64,000 bases of DNA, taken from positions 12,340,501 through 12,404,500 of the forward strand of contig JAPTOF010000008.1 in NCBI GenBank assembly GCA_028554755.1. The letters are read 5' to 3'. The stretch is from Cordia subcordata. Taxonomy: Eukaryota; Streptophyta; Magnoliopsida; Boraginales; Cordiaceae. Below the pieces are notes generated by a model, which was not told the DNA's origin, made no database searches, and worked only from the letters and a program-made list of their open reading frames with translations. Positions 33,227 through 44,959 of the stretch are shown here, piece by piece. Position numbers and translations under genes: made by a program. Every line of letters begins with the position of its first letter. The stretch's first letter is position 1.

Positions 33227-34038
33227 CCAAGAACAACGATCAGTAGAGGGGCAAGGATAAAATCTTTTCTCCCCTGTGACCTCCATATCCTATAAGGTCC
33301 TCCCTTACCCAATTCATGGAAGGAATTGTGGGAGAGGAGGGAATAAGGGTATCCCTTACTCAATTCCTAGATGGAATAGCAGGACGGGATATGTATTAGA
33401 GTGTCCACAAAATTGCAAAAAACTAAATCTTTCTCTAATATTTTATTTTTCTTTTTAACACTTTTGAATAGATAATCTTTATGGCCGAAAATCAAAATCA
33501 TGCACCTTAAGACACCACCAGTGGAAGTCACAAATCCTAGACTCTTGGATAATTGCAGGGAAAAATAATCTTTGAATTTTAATTAATGATACTAAAACAC
33601 CCAAAGAAGAAATTAGGGTTATTACCTCATTCTCTTCTCAAAAGAGTTTTGTCCTTGAAGATTATACCTCAAACAAGGACTGGCATAATTCAAGTAACAA
33701 CTATAATATTAAGTTCTGAATCATAATCTCCTTAAGACACATACAATAATCAGATATCTACACAATGATAGTGCCACTATTCTAGCTATAAAATCCCCAA
33801 TTGTAACAAGGTACACTATAAAAGTTTGAATTAATAACCTCGATCCAAAATCTAAGACTTTATAAACGTCAGACTAGTTGCCCATTCATACTAAACTCAT
33901 AGAATAGTTAAACATTAGATTACAAGCAAAAGCTCCAAATGATATTATAAGTCTAAGCATTTTTATACTTAGTAAAGCATAGCTATCCAAAATATCCATA
34001 GGCCACCAGTGATCATAACCTAGCTTCGATACCAACTT

Positions 34039-34201
34039 TGTCATGCCCAAGAGCCCAGCCCCTTAGGCTTGCGAGCGAGACTGGTGTTGTAGGTATAAAT
34101 TAACTGGCCCAAAATGGTTAACCCAAGTTATTAGTTATCCCCATTCCATGCACTTATAAACAAATCACAAGTCACTCCAAAAATCGATATGGGATATCAC
34201 A
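34039..34201 (-). repeat. Right LTR of the palindrome (inverted)
   Basis: On the minus strand it runs from TGTGATATCCC to GGGCATGACA, followed by the decayed primer site TTGGTATCGAAGC (34023-34037). It lacks about 20 bp of the GAGGCCCAAGTAG segment of its partner. Confidence 0.82.
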
Positions 34202-35300
34202 TTGCTCTGGTACCAACTCTATCACACCCAAAAACTTAAGGCTTAAGATGTGATACGCTGTAAACCAAGAGGTGTGAATCTCTCGAACCACAAAGCTACT
34301 AAAAACCTCATCAAATGATTCAGAGCGCTAAATACCACAACTTATTGAAATAAAGCTACGTGCTCCAAAATATTAGGAAAATTTCACATATTCAGTTACG
34401 AGTCATTGCCAAATCGACATCGTTAACATAGACAAAAACATAATCAAGTAGTTTCTCGTCCCATTCTAATCTCAATACACATTAAGGAAAAGACAAGGTC
34501 ACCCCTTCTCACTAGAGTTGATCTCCTTACTCGTGATCATCTATAAGAAAAATAAATATAAGGGTGAACAAATCAAATACTCAGTAGGTAATGGTCTTCC
34601 CCCCAAGATAAAAGAAAACATGAATTTTGATATAATAGAGAAGCTAAAACAAGAAACAGACTCCCAAAAAGTGAACAAGAAAGTATAGGAGTGTGCAAAA
34701 TTAGAATTTCATGCTAATCATAACAAAAATTAACTCGTAACAAGGTTAGATAAAAAAAATTAATTAAATCAGGTATCGTGGAACATAAGTTGTGACTATG
34801 CTGTAGCGATCTAGTCATAATAAAATCATGGTAAGAGTACAAGACCCTCATATCTCAATCAAGAATCAATTATGATCATGTCAAATAGTGGGTATAAGGT
34901 CCCCCACTAGTGCACATGGTATGGGTACAAGGCCCCTATAGGCATCAGTAAGCGAGAAATGGAATCCCAAAATTCCAAGAGAGGGCAAGTATCTGCCAAT
35001 CAAGTCATATCGTATCATGTATTATGGTGTAGGTATAAAGCTTCCACGGGCTCACGTGATAGGGTGTATATGCCCCAACAAGTAAAGCAAACATAAAATG
35101 GGATCCCAAAATTTTACGAGAAGGTGAGTATTTGCCAATTAAGTCAAGGCCCCCATAGGCTTACATGATAGAGGGTATATGCCCCAACAAGTAAAGCAAA
35201 CATGAAATGGGATTCCAAAATTTCACGAGAAAGCGAGAATTTGCCAATCAAGTCATGTCATATCATGTCAAGTTGTATTATGTCATGATAAAATGCTACA
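34202..35300 (-). repeat. Partial LTR with internal repeats, gypsy-like
   Basis: On the minus strand a primer-like site TTGGTACCAGAGC (34205-34217) follows a sequence ending GGGTGTGATA, suggesting an LTR extending to the right. Within it a unit of 110-127 bp occurs about three times (starts near 34969, 35096 and 35206) with GGGATCCCAAAATT, GCCAATCAAGTCAT and GTATATGCCCCAACAAGTAA. The outer end is not defined and no coding adjoins it. Confidence 0.6.
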
Positions 35301-35733
35301 TCATAGCACAATTTAAATTATTTGAATCAATTCTAAACCAGAGAATAACATTGGGATAGGATAATTACTTGTGATTGAGCAACAATGTGAAGGATTCGAG
35401 TTGCAACATGTGACAAGAATTGAGATGTATTGCTTTCCCAAGCATTATTAATATAGAATAATGAAGTCATGGGGAAAAGATTGGTTCTTTGAAAAAAAAA
35501 ATGAGTACCAAGAAGAATACTAAAAATGAGTTTGAACATTATGGTAGAATACTAGCATAAGCTGAATTTATATCTCCCAAGAAGGTACAAAGTCATTATT
35601 ACCATGCCTCAAGATAACTACAGTATTCACATAGGTTTGATTCATGATCTTGCAAGGCATGAATGATGATTGAGCGAATAAGATTTTTTTTTTTTGTTTT
35701 CCTAAAGATTCATATTTGTAACTTGAAGGTGAA

Positions 35734-35768
<35 letters not shown>

Positions 35769-35781
35769 CAACAACAACAAT
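35734..35781. repeat. (AAT)n/(AAC)n microsatellite
   Basis: About ten AAT units run directly into about five AAC units. Confidence 0.95.
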
Positions 35782-35789
35782 AAATAGAC

Positions 35790-36898
35790 AAATAGAGAAA
35801 AAAAGTGACGATTTATTAAAGTAACCAATTCATGATTCAAAAATGGGTCATACCCAAGTTCTTTAAGTTGACTATGCAAAAGTATGAAAGCAAAATTTTT
35901 TTTTGGTTCTTATTTAGCAAGTTTAAATGTTTAAGCCAAGAAAATTCTGAAAATTTATAGAAATAACTGTAAACAAAATATTACTAAAATCACCATATCT
36001 CAAAAATATAAGAGCTTTATATTGTAAAAGGAACACATAAACGCAAAATAGGATAAACTAAAATAAATGAAATTGATTTTACAGATTGGTACATAAATTT
36101 AATTTCAAAATCATTTAAATATATTGAAAATATCCTTTGCATTGTTAGGAATCAAATCAGGCTTGGAAAAGAATTTTGTTGACCAAATGAAGAATCCAAT
36201 AGTAAACAAGACTAATGACTCGTGCTGATGGTATGTTGAAACTCTGTATTAGAGTAGTTTTTTTTTTTAAAATATAAATATGCATACTCACCCATATTTC
36301 CGTAGCAAATCATGCATGGCAAACTATGGCAATGGCTAAAGTAGTTAAAGCATACACTAAGCAACCAAAGGAAAGGCCAAACTACCAAGCTCGATCAAGC
36401 AACATTCAGAAGTTGGCTTGGTCTGAGTGGAACTAAATTGAATTGATCGTGTTTACAGACATGAACTTGATGAATTTACATAAAAGCATGGCTTAGGTAT
36501 AGGACAAGTAATGGTAGGAATACAACAATAGTTATTAAATAAAATTACGCAAAAATTTGAGGAATTTGGAGTACAAGGTTACCCTAGTTTCCTCAAGTCT
36601 TAAATCTTGAATCATTCATACAATTCTCCACCTAAAGAAAACCTACACTATGAAACCCTCTATAAATTAATATTTGAAAAACATGTACTAAGTTTTTATA
36701 TCAAGATTTTGTGAATAAACCAATATGATCAAGACTTACCATAATGATTATGGAAAGAGAATATTAGCAACAAGCCTTTTCATCAATATTGCTTCTTTGT
36801 TATTTTGTTTTGGAAAGAAAATGCACAGTTTTGAACTAATGTAGAGATGTATTAGAAAAGCATCAAGCCTATAACTACCTAGTCAAACCTTGAATTAT
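35790..36898. other. AT-rich stretch, nothing recognised
   Basis: No long frame, terminal repeat or known domain on either strand. Confidence 0.5.
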
Positions 36899-36899
36899 C

Positions 36900-36923
36900 C
36901 ACTACTACTACTACTACTACTAC

Positions 36924-36978
<55 letters not shown>

Positions 36979-36979
36979 T
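36900..36979. repeat. (CTA)n followed by (AAT)n microsatellite
   Basis: About eight CTA units (36900-36923) then about eighteen AAT units (36925-36979), nearly perfect. Confidence 0.95.
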
Positions 36980-38160
36980 TTAGGATAAGCCCTTTCCCGC
37001 TCCCTACATATCAGAACGTTGGTTTTGTTTGGCTAACTGGGATGACCCCATATACTAGACTATTACAATACACTAATCCCAATAGTTTGAACTCTGTGCT
37101 TAGATTTTTAACAATGAAAAATAAACAATGTCCTTAATTTTCATCTTAAAGTTCACACAGTTTTAGATTGATGTCCAAAATATTTACTCTTAATGTTCAT
37201 CTTTCTATATTTATGTTTTCACAAGTTAATATGCATGTAATCTAAAATTTTTGTAATGATGCTTAATGTTCACAATAAGGAATACTAATGTTCTGCAAGT
37301 AATACTTTCGAGTTCAAATGTTAAATTATTAATGTGTTAATATCATTTTAATGCATCAATCGATTGGTTTGGCCTAGAATAAGAGCATAACATCAAAAGT
37401 ATTGCTCTATGCTCAATCATCCAACAACAAGATGCCTTAATTATGACTATCCAAACCTTGAAAAGAATTAAACATACTAACTGGGAGAACTAGTGATTTT
37501 CTTTACTAGGTGGATATATGCTTGGAAAAGTAGTCATAAGAGAGTAAAAGAAAATTGATTCAATCCATAACCTTGAATACCAAGAAAAGATAAACAAGTT
37601 TGAATCATGGAAACTAGTCATATGCATCTAAAAGAAACATTAGTGCTATATAGTCATATAAGTCAAAAAGAAACTTCAATTGACATACCCAAGATTTATT
37701 TCTTACAATTAAAGCATTGATGGATGATATATCAACATGAATGGACATATAACTAAGTATCAGAACCATGGCTGCTCAGAACAATTAACCAGATAGCATC
37801 ACTTATTTTATCACAAACAATAGGCACAAACATAATAATTTCCAATAATAAAATTATAGAAAGTTTTCATGTACGTGGAATTTACATAATCACTCATAGA
37901 ATTTTTCCATGGTATTAAGATGCTTTAGATACATACATGCAATGTGGGTCCCATAATGATGTGCCTGCAAAATAAAAAGAGCTTGACACTAGTGCAATAC
38001 CCATCAAAGGTGCTTTGATGCTCAAGTCAAAAAGTATTTACAAAGGTTTATTAATGGAAAGAGAAAGAAGAGAGAATAATATCTCTGCTTGTAAATATGT
38101 CTAGAAATGGGAAGGCTTACCTTGACTCTTGTATGTGTGAGTTATTTATAGAACTTTGTT
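36980..38160. other. Unassigned intergenic DNA with one repeat fragment
   Basis: No coding recognised. The 37985-38110 part resembles 12697-12790 and may be a diverged LTR piece. Confidence 0.45.
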
Positions 38161-38204
38161 GTGATACATGCTAGACATTTAAATGATAACATTGTTTTTT
38201 CTGT

Positions 38205-39260
38205 TTCTTTTTTTTGGAGAAAGGGAGGTGGCATTCTTGGAGTTTTATCAATAAAAAAAGAAAGATAAAGTACATGATAAGAGAAGGGCCAAGCCAGAAC
38301 CTTCTATTTCTAATCCTAGATGCCACGGTTGACAGGCAATCATTACATGTAAAGAATGTAATGCAACCTAGAAGGACGGAATACAATTCTAATCTTGATT
38401 ACAATAAGTTTCTAATGTAGGAAATCATTAAACAAAGTAGTACTACTACCTTTACAAGAATAAGAAAAATAAAGCACCTATCAATTAATTGCTACGAAAA
38501 TAAGGCAAGCTAAGCTTGTCGCAACGAATCAGTCCACGAAAACAAGGGTAACCCGTGTTGGATACACAAAAGAGATGAAGGAGGTTGAGTTTGGAGATTG
38601 GGGTTTGGATTGACCTCTATTCAATAGGCTTCCTATAGTGCCACGTGTTAAGTATAAAAGGTGCTTTGAAAAGATTAAGTGATGAACATTAGAATCCCTT
38701 TTAGTTGAGGCGTATTTGGGATTGGTAGCGGAGGCAATTTTAGCATATTTAGATAGAGCTTTATCTTAAATCCTTTTAAGAGAGAGGCTGATAAGCTTAA
38801 AGATAGATGTTCATTGCAGCAATGTGTTTGATAGCGTCAAGGATTTCTCCATGGCTAAAAATGTGTAATTGAGGGTTAACATGTGGTTGGGTGAGAAAGA
38901 CATAGGGATATAGGCTCTCAATGTCGATAGGTCAGATTTTGAGGATAACAGGGAGCCTTTTGATGGCTTTTTCCATAAGCATGACACCAACCAACTAGTT
39001 CAGGATAGCATAGAGTTCGTCAAGGCAAACCCTCTGATTTTGAAGTTCGGGCTTCTGAGTTCGATGGTTATGCTTGTGTACCATAGCAAGGCAAGATTGC
39101 TTTCTATGAAAATGCTTTTGCCCTTGGATTGTGTTATTATGACCCTATCCCAAGTTGCTAGTTTGTCCCCAACCAAATTTGCTGCTAATAATTTGGATTG
39201 GTTTACATTTTTTTGTTTTCAAAAACAAAAAAATTGTTCCCAAAAACAGTTCTAAATAAG
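38205..39260 (-). other. Possible decayed retroelement, minus strand, unassigned
   Basis: An A-rich end on the minus strand (T8 at 38208-38215) could be a LINE tail. Upstream on the minus strand a frame stays open from about 39204 to 39012 and contains LATWDRVIITQSKGKSIFIE and TIELRSPNFKIRGFALTNSM, then a stop. The composition looks coding-like, but I do not recognise the family. Confidence 0.3.
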
Positions 39261-39299
39261 TCCAAAGTGTTTAGCTTTTTTTAATGTAAAAGTACTTTT

Positions 39300-39599
39300 T
39301 GTGTAAATTAATCCAAGTCAAATGAAAACTCGTCCTACTCAACGAGACCACACTAAGCATGAGCATCATATATTAATATACACAATGTAAACCAGATCAA
39401 CTAATTATATCTTGTCCACTTATATGGATCAAGGTAAACCTATAGCATTATACAAATCAATCCAAATCAAACTGATCATATATTTCCTATTGGACTAAGC
39501 ATATATGTTGCTGGGTTAGGACCTGCATGGATTGGTTTTTTTTTTTTTCAGAAAAAAGCGCTTTTTTCTTGAAAAGGTTATATTATTTTTACAATAACT
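39300..39599. repeat. Interspersed repeat shared with 14220-14520 and 42085-42160
   Basis: The stretch with TCCTACTCAACGAG and CACTAAGCATGAG through CATTATACAAATCAATCCAA matches 14300-14480. A T14 run and the self-complementary AAAAAAGCGCTTTTTT follow at 39538-39570. Confidence 0.65.
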
Positions 39600-40197
39600 A
39601 GTTGTTGTTATTGCATATAGAGCACGTTTCCCAGCCATACTAGGAAACCCAAATCTGCTAAGGATATTAGGATGTTTAAGATTCTAGAGCACTTCAGAGA
39701 CCTTACGGTGAATCTGCCACTTGTTGATGCTGTCTTGTCCATTCCTGCATACTTTAAATTCTTCAAAAATCTTTGTACATGGAAGCATAGCACTTCCAAC
39801 ATGCCTAAAAAGGTCATTGAGAAGGTGAGTAGCATATGCACTTCTGGTATTTCACCCAAATCCAGGAGCTCTCACCATATCGTGTTGCATTAGAGAGACT
39901 TAGATTGATCGTGCGCTTTTATATTTAGGGGTAAATCTGATTCCATACTCAATCTATCAATGGCTAGGTTTAGGAGAGTTGTCTCTTACATTCGTCATTC
40001 TTTAGTCAGCTGATAAGCCTAAAAGAAGACCTTAAGGTGTAGTGGAGAATGGTATGGTATAGGGCGAGGAGTTTGTCTATCCAGTTGATTTCATTGTCTT
40101 AAACATAAACTCCAACCCCATGACACTAGGCAATCTACACCTGTTCTCTTAGGTTGCCCCTTCCTTGTCAAAGTAGACGTAATTATTCATTGTAAGC

Positions 40198-40999
40198 TGT
40201 TGCGGAAAAACATGCAAACACGAAGAATACGAGAAGAAAACGGACACAGGAGAATTACATGGTTCGGCCTTAAAGCCTACGTCTACGGGCAGCAGAAAAT
40301 AAATTATTATTGATCTCGGATATTACAAGGCTTACTCTGGTTTCTCTCACCACACACCCCCTATAGGGTGTGGCCCTAAGGCACCTAATACAATGTCCTA
40401 GCCTCTATTTATAGTACACAAGTATCTTAATCAGTATTCTACAAGAAAAAGGAAACAGTATACTACAAGGACAAGGACACATATTAATTATGTAATACGG
40501 GCCACATTCAACAAATCTCCACTTTGGGACATATTCACTCCAATCAACACACTATCATCCCTACTGCCAACTGCCCCTAAGGGCTGAATGCTCCACACCG
40601 CAAATAGCAACCAAGTCCAAGCAATGCTTGAACTTGCTGACTAGAACGACCTTGGTTATCATATCTGCTGGATTCTCATGGGTAGATATCTTTTGCACCG
40701 ATATGATCCCTTGTGATATAACATCTCTGATAAAGTGATATCTAACGTCAATGTGTTTAGTTCTCTCATGATACATCTAATTCTTCGTTAGATGGATTGC
40801 ACTATGGCTATCACAAAAGATTGTACTTGTATCTTACTGCAGCCCAAGATCACAAACCAGGCCTTGTAACCACATGGCCTCCTTCACAGCTTCTGCAATT
40901 GCCATATACACAAGTATGTTAATTAGTATTCTACAAGGAAAAGAAACAGTTTACTATAAGGACAAGGACACATATTAATTATGCGGGCCACATTCAACA
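40198..40999 (-). mobile_element. Internally deleted copia element, 0.8 kb, target duplication TAAGC
   Basis: A full 3' LTR (40198-40513) is followed on the minus strand by the RNase H C-terminus and a truncated second LTR (about 40908-40999). The flanks are the perfect duplication TAAGC (40193-40197 and 41000-41004). A deletion joins RNase H (AIAEAVKEAMWLQGL) to the middle of the 5' LTR and removes gag, protease, integrase and RT. It lies inside the protease of the surrounding Athila remnant. Confidence 0.9.
40561..40908 (-). pseudogene. copia RNase H C-terminus
   Basis: The minus strand reads EAVKEAMWLQGLVCDLG, a stop, then IFCDSHSAIHLTKN, a stop, MYHERTKHIDVRYHFIRDVI and ENPADMITK. These are the standard copia RNase H end (FHERTKHIDV.YHF.RD, NPADM.TK). 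Confidence 0.9.
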
Positions 41000-42464
41000 T
41001 AAGCCAAGGTTAATAGAGATTAAGTTTGGAAATTTAAAGTCCACTATAATAGTAGCGGAGACGGCACATAGAATGAGTGTCAGTGGGGATGATGAAAAGT
41101 GTTTCATGGTTGATGTAGTTGATTTTTGTGTTGAGTAGCATGCTAATAAGATGTTGACAGATAGTGATGAATTGAAGGAGCTTGAGGACATCTTAACTAG
41201 TTTTTATTTTGACTCCTCCGTAAGAGGGTATGTAGGGTCCACATCTACATCTTTCGACTCTAGGCTTGAGCAGTCATTTGAGGTTTGTCCTTTCAATCCC
41301 ATTCCATTGGATGTTTCTATTGATCCCCCTTGCGGTTAAGTCTTGCCCAAATTTGGAGCTTAAGCCCCTTTCTGAGCACTTGAAGTATGCATTCTGAGGA
41401 CCTGATAAGACTTTTCTTGTGATCATAGTCTCTGATTTCTCTAGTCAAAATGAGGAGCGTCTTCTAGGAGTCCTTCGAAATCATAAAGAGGCTATAGGGT
41501 GGACGTTGATGATTTGAAAGGTATATATCCTTTAGTTTGTATGCATAGGATTCATCTTGAGAAAGGTACAGTACCTTCCATGAGATGCAAATGAGGCTGA
41601 ACCTAAACATGAGTGATGTTGTACATAAAGAGGTCATTAGGCTTTTAGATACAGGTATCATTTATCCCATCTCTGAGAGTGAGTGGATTAGTCCAGTTTA
41701 GGTTGTAGCTAAGAAGTCCGAGATCACGATGGTAAAGAATGATAAAGGTGAGCTGGTTCCCATTTGTACTCCTACAGGTTGGAGAATTTTGCATAGACTA
41801 TAGGAAGCTTAACTCTAGGACTAGGAAAGACCATTTCCTATTGCCCTTCCTTGACCAAATTCTTGATAGAGTAGCTGGCCATGGTTATTATTTATTTCTA
41901 GAAGCGTTTTCGGGATACAATCAAATTCCCATGTTTCTCCAAGATCAGGAGAAGACCATCTTCATGTGCCGCTATGCTACATTTGCCTCTGGGAGAATGC
42001 CATTCAGTTGATGCAATGCACCCACTATTTTTCAAAGGTGTATCATAACTATCTTTTCTAACATGATTGAGAAGTACCATTAATCCAAACCAATCCAAAC
42101 CAAGCAAATCATATAATCCTGAATGAACTGTGCATATATGATGCCAAGTTAGTCAAACCAATCCTTAGTGAAATGAAGTATCATATTAACTATTATAGAA
42201 CAAATTCCTATAAATTCCAATTGAAAGAACCTAATTAAGGTAAATACAAGAGGCGGTCCGAGCTAGTTTACAAGAGGAATACCATGTCTTTTTTAAAGAA
42301 ATGATGAAATAAGGACATATAATGAATACAAAAAAAAAAAAAAAAAGAATTGGGAAGACATTTACTTGATAATGTACTGGGTTAACAAAAAAGCGGGCCC
42401 GTCAATATTTTTTCTTTTTTTGAAAATACTGTTAATAACTATATTACCGACAACTTATCCAAAC

Positions 42465-42471
42465 TATATAA
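42465..42471 (+). promoter_or_regulatory. Candidate TATA box, short ORF copy 2
   Basis: TATATAA lies 128 bp before the ATG at 42599, at the same place as in A1. Confidence 0.4.
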
Positions 42472-42598
42472 CCCATACATAATCGTCTTCTCTTCTTCGC
42501 TTTCATCATCTTCTCTTTTCTACTTCGTGCAATATCACACCATTGTTTCTGTTTTCAATACAACTTCCCAAGCAGATTCATCATTACATTGATCCACA

Positions 42599-42781
42599 AT
42601 GCACGCTGTGCACGGTGGCAAACCTAATAAGAAAGGGGGTCACACTAGTTACAGAAAACTGAGAACTCCTCCACGTCCACAATATCCAAGAAACAGGGAA
42701 GCTACACAAGATAGAAAATTCTACTTCTTTTTGATTATCGTCATGATAATTGCTCTCATAATCTTTTTTTTATCGCATTGA
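42599..42781 (+). CDS. Unknown short basic protein with C-terminal hydrophobic segment, copy 2
   Basis: The 60-residue frame has a basic N-terminus (HGGKPNKKGGHTSYRKLR), a proline/arginine middle (TPPRPQYPRNREATQDRK) and a hydrophobic end (FYFFLIIVMIIALIIFFLSH) long enough to span a membrane once. If made, it would be a small tail-anchored-like protein. The A1 copy has lost this end by a one-base insertion, so A2 probably shows the ancestral frame. The leader is pyrimidine-rich. I do not recognise the family; it could be a gene fragment or chance. Confidence 0.45.
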   Translation: MHAVHGGKPNKKGGHTSYRKLRTPPRPQYPRNREATQDRKFYFFLIIVMIIALIIFFLSH

Positions 42782-43054
42782 CAATTTTCTTGAGCATAAT
42801 TTTTCTTTTCTTGCATGATTTTGCATGCCGGCATTAAGTAGCCTTTCTTCTCTGATTGTGTCCATTCGTTGTCTCATTTGGAGTTTTAACTAATTGTTGT
42901 GATTTATCATGTTGAGCCACCGAAAAAGATGGCGACAGGTCTGCACTAATCTTAAGAATCTTCTCATTCGTTGTCTTATTTGGTTCTTTCTACACATTGT
43001 TTGCAGTCTGTTCGTAGTGGAGATCTTGAAAGAAGATGAGATTGGATCATGCTA

Positions 43055-43174
43055 ATGGCTGGATGGGTGTCAAATGAGATTGGGGACTTCTACTCCGTGA
43101 ACGAGCCACAAATTGCTTGCATCTCAAGGATCGCTTTGTGTCTGAATATAGCAGAGGAGGTTGACAACTTCTGA
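43055..43174 (+). CDS. Unknown 39-residue ORF, or last exon, copy 2
   Basis: It begins MAGWVSNEIGDFYSVNEPQ and ends IAEEVDNF. It is preceded by a good splice-acceptor-like stretch (TTTCTACACATTGTTTGCAG, ending 43009) that is imperfect in A1, where AG is preceded by GA. This makes a terminal exon joined to the ORF at 42599 plausible, but the frame from that acceptor meets a stop (TGA at 43036) before this ATG. Confidence 0.25.
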   Translation: MAGWVSNEIGDFYSVNEPQIACISRIALCLNIAEEVDNF

Positions 43175-44402
43175 TGTATTTCTAATTATTCAAGATTTAC
43201 TATTGATTTTACTTGATTCACTTTCCCGAGAAAAATAAATTCTGAATCTTATACAATTCAAGATTTCCAAGAAATTGAGCTATGTCTTTGTGCTGAGCTG
43301 CATTTGATGAAATAAAATAGAAATTTAAGTATGGTCAGTTGAATTTAGGCCAAGATCAAATTTTGGCTATGTGTTTGTTAAGTGATTATTTAATTTGCTA
43401 TTTGCTGCAAACTGAAGTATTCCTTTAGTTGAATGAATAATATTCGTTAATCATGGGAGTTTTTTACGCATTTAGGTGTCTTTCTCTAACTTCCCGGTGA
43501 TGGAAGTATTGATCTTTTCGATTACGTGACAGATTTCGAGGCTTTCATGATCGTCGTTTGAGCTGAAACCAATGTGCTTCCTGGGGCGAATTTCACTGCC
43601 TGAGGAGCCAGTGAGGAGAAATTTCTTGGAAAGTAAAAGAGGCAGTGGCTATGCATTGATGGGTAGTTTCAAGTGTATGGTTATGCGACACAAGTGAAGG
43701 AATTATTTGTTTCGACTCTATGGTTTCTTAGTTGATGATAAATAATTTAGCTTGGTTTCTCATGTGGAACTATTTGGTCCACTGATTACTTTTAGTGGGC
43801 TACCCAGGGTAAACGATCTATACTGTTTTATATGGGGTTTTGCCAATCTGGTAGTTGTTGTGGGTCTACAGGGCCATGGAAATAATTAAGACCTCTATGT
43901 CTCGCAGCCAACCCAACGCGATATTTTTGTCAACTGCATAATTTAGTTTAAAATTTACAAGGAAGATTTCTAAGTTAACTAGTGTGAGTGCTTTAAAAAC
44001 AATAAAATAAAATTTGTTCATGGCCTAATTGGATAATACGTGGTAATTATATTAGAAGCGAAATCTTTATGGTAGCATACATGGATATTATAAAACTTAC
44101 AATCTTTTACAATTAAGACCACTATACCTGAAAAGTAGCTACTAACCCCTTTTTACAGAAGGATACCAAATACATAATATGTCAAGGCGATGATGATTTT
44201 GAGAAAATGAACCCTACTCTTTTGCTTTTCCTTGCTACTTAAAGTGAGTAGACCCTTCAATCAAGCCCTAAATGTGACCTCCTGATTTGGTAGACAAAGC
44301 ATTGCAAATTACTCCGAGGGATATCAGGACATTGACTCATGGAAAATATGGAAAAGGAATCTTCTCCTACCAATCTTACATGATATTTCAGCCTATAAGA
44401 TA

Positions 44403-44959
44403 GAGTAAATGGCATATTACTCCCTGTAGTCTAGCATAAATGCACAATACCCCTCTGAAGTCTCAAAACTATCTGATTATCCCATCGAACTTTTTAAACG
44501 TGTGCAAATTATCCCCCCCCCCCGCCGTCTGTTTTTGGTTAGTTTTGACGGAAGTTGGAGTCTATGCGCGTGTGTTGCGCGTGTGTTTGCATTTTTCATT
44601 GCATAATATATAGAGTAAATGGCATATTACCCCCCTGTAGTTTGACATAAGTGCGCAATACCCCCTTGAAGTCTCAAATTACCCCTTGAGTTTTCAGGGA
44701 GTGAATGAGTTAAGCGTTTTTATAAAAAGTGTAAGAGTTTAAATGATCCAAAATATTTAGTTTTTATACATATTATGCAATGAAAAACGCCACACATGTG
44801 TATAAAATTCAATTCCTGTTAAAACTAACCAAAAACATACGGCGAGAGGGTAGTGAGCACACGTTTAAAAAGTTTGAAGAGGTAATCAGATAGTTTTGAG
44901 ACTTTAGGAGGTATTATGCATTTATGCCAGATTACAGGGAGGTAATATGTCATTTACTC
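44403..44959. mobile_element. Mutator-type MITE, 557 bp, target duplication TATAAGATA
   Basis: Terminal inverted repeats GAGTAAATGGCATATTAC and GTAATATGTCATTTACTC, with a 9-bp duplication TATAAGATA on both sides (44394-44402 and 44960-44968). A1 holds the unoccupied site GGCCTATAAGATATGACG at 16668-16685. The element is largely palindromic: outer arms of about 210 bp surround a loop region of about 140 bp that carries another GAGTAAATGG end at 44613. There is no coding. A 9-bp duplication and G-starting ends point to the Mutator superfamily. Confidence 0.9.

Larger units (their letters stand above)
19521..34201. repeat. Composite B1: LTR, nested Athila element, antisense Tat-like pol and palindrome
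   Basis: It is colinear with 54182-64000 (B2) on the same strand. Shared order: left LTR part, Athila-type insertion at the same TTTGC target, right LTR part with primer site, antisense PR-RT-RH, then palindrome sequence. B1 keeps two blocks that B2 has lost (about 20530-22930 and 31592-33030). The left boundary is the same LTR base in both copies although the flanking DNA differs. The right boundary given here is the end of the palindrome; the true end is uncertain. Confidence 0.8.
32091..34201. repeat. Giant imperfect palindrome: two TRIM-type LTR heads facing each other
   Basis: The left arm (32091-32899) and right arm (33414-34201) are reverse complements over almost 0.8 kb, by eye at well above 80% identity. 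The spacer is about 514 bp. Each arm begins at the outside with an LTR, followed inward by a tRNA-Met primer site and about 600 bp of non-coding leader. Outer flanks (GTACA and TTGCT) do not match, so no target duplication supports insertion as one unit. A transcript across it would fold into a very long hairpin. Confidence 0.85.
39600..42080 (+). pseudogene. Athila-type Ty3/gypsy protease to RT remnant with a nested copia
   Basis: The plus-strand order is gag/protease linker (39672-39893: LPLVDAVLSIPAYFKFFKNL); protease (about 39905-40190: LYLGVNLIPYSIYQWLGLGE with the active-site Asp changed to Tyr, then YPVDFIVLN); the nested element 40198-40999; protease to RT spacer (41150-41400: ELEDILTSFYFDSS, FEVCPFNPIPLDV); and RT (41465-42060: CIDYRKLNSRTRKDHFLLPF, LDQILDRVAGHGYY, SGYNQIPMFLQDQEKTIFMC). 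RT ends before the catalytic DD motif. Several stops and shifts are present. Confidence 0.85.

Noticed and set aside
34960..35280. Centromeric satellite
   Set aside because: Only about three diverged units inside what looks like an LTR; too short for a satellite array.
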